A DNA stretch of 13,986 nt from an uncultured Bacillota bacterium (GTDB lineage: Bacteria > Bacillota_I > Bacilli_A > Erysipelotrichales > Erysipelotrichaceae), in assembly GCA_900321955.1 (NCBI GenBank), contig ONXX01000060.1, positions 1 to 13,986 on the forward strand. The letters are read 5' to 3'. Numbering within the stretch: the stretch's first letter is position 1; each line of letters begins with the position of its first letter. The notes below the pieces were generated by a model. The model saw only the letters and a program-made list of their open reading frames with translations. It searched no databases and had not been told where the DNA came from. A program made the translations under genes and the position numbers. This document shows, in pieces, positions 13,682 through 13,986 of the stretch.

Positions 13682-13986
13682 ATGTACTCATTCAAAAACC
13701 CGTGGATCGCAGAACGCGAAGCGACGCTCTGCACGTGGAAATTCGACTATAACCGCGGATATATAAGCAATATGAACGTATCGCTGATAAACGACTTCAT
13801 GTGTCTGTCTAACAGACAGCTTCACAACTACGCCGAAATGATAAAGGCGTGCGGCTTCACCGGGCTACAGGTCATGGACATATGCTCCGCGTGGCGTGCG
13901 AGCGGCTCGTGGGAAAACGTGCACGACAAATTCAAGGTGCTTGCCGACGCGTGCCACGGTATCGGGCTGAAATTCACGGTCTGGTG
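13682..13986 (+). CDS. Unrecognised protein, N-terminal fragment (possibly TIM-barrel, glycoside-hydrolase-like)
   Basis: The frame opens at ATG 13682, five bases after GGAGGG (13671-13676), and runs off the window after about 101 codons (MYSFKNPWIAEREATLCTWK at the start). I do not recognise a family with confidence. There is no signal peptide. The stretch HNYAEMIKACGFTGLQVMDICSAWRA, then VLADACHGIGLKFTVW, has the helix-strand pattern and the 'residue considered along a path, then strand ending in W' look of barrel enzymes that act on sugars, but this is a weak impression. Codon use (ATA four times, GCG, CGC, AGC) differs from the genes before 13 kb and matches the aspS 3' end, so it belongs to the second DNA source. 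Confidence 0.8.
   Translation, partial: MYSFKNPWIAEREATLCTWKFDYNRGYISNMNVSLINDFMCLSNRQLHNYAEMIKACGFTGLQVMDICSAWRASGSWENVHDKFKVLADACHGIGLKFTVW

Overview
The window looks like a chromosomal segment from a low-to-moderate GC Firmicute, most likely Erysipelotrichia/Erysipelotrichaceae. This is inferred from gene order (tmcAL / yceD-rpmF / start of the dcw cluster / recJ-apt-rel / hisS-aspS) and protein style, not from a search. From about 13.1 kb onward the DNA has a clearly different, GC-rich codon style, as if from a different, probably clostridial, genome. The contig is therefore either chimeric or recombined inside aspS.

Layout. (1) 1-1222: tmcAL (minus strand, cut by the window edge) diverges from yceD/ylbN-rpmF. 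Both start codons sit at the predicted transcription starts of one palindromic -10 element, so both mRNAs may be leaderless. Tandem hairpin terminators follow rpmF. (2) 1278-6204: the front of the division and cell-wall (dcw) cluster, mraZ-rsmH-ftsL-ftsI(pbpB)-mraY. It is headed by four MraZ boxes spaced exactly 10 bp apart. The cluster stops after mraY; murD, ftsW, murG and ftsZ are not next door. (3) 6201-7566: a broken recJ that overlaps mraY, with a frame change and about 100 codons missing in the middle of the DHH domain. (4) 7550-10329: apt with its own promoter and terminator, then a full-length bifunctional Rel (p)ppGpp synthetase/hydrolase. (5) 10310-13575: a strong promoter, a complete T-box leader, then overlapping hisS and aspS. 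The T-box specifier loop contains GACAC, which holds both an Asp and a His codon, while the UGGC bulge matches the discriminator base of tRNA-Asp. (6) 13585-13986: terminator, consensus-like promoter with extended -10, and the first about 100 codons of an unrecognised protein in the foreign codon style.

The genes are mostly housekeeping: ribosome and tRNA maturation (tmcAL, yceD, rpmF, rsmH), septal peptidoglycan synthesis (ftsL, ftsI, mraY), nucleotide and stringent-response metabolism (apt, rel) and aminoacyl-tRNA supply (hisS, aspS). I see no mobile element, CRISPR array or defence system. The items most worth a second look are the symmetric leaderless promoter, the dual-codon T-box, the damaged recJ, and the composition break in aspS.
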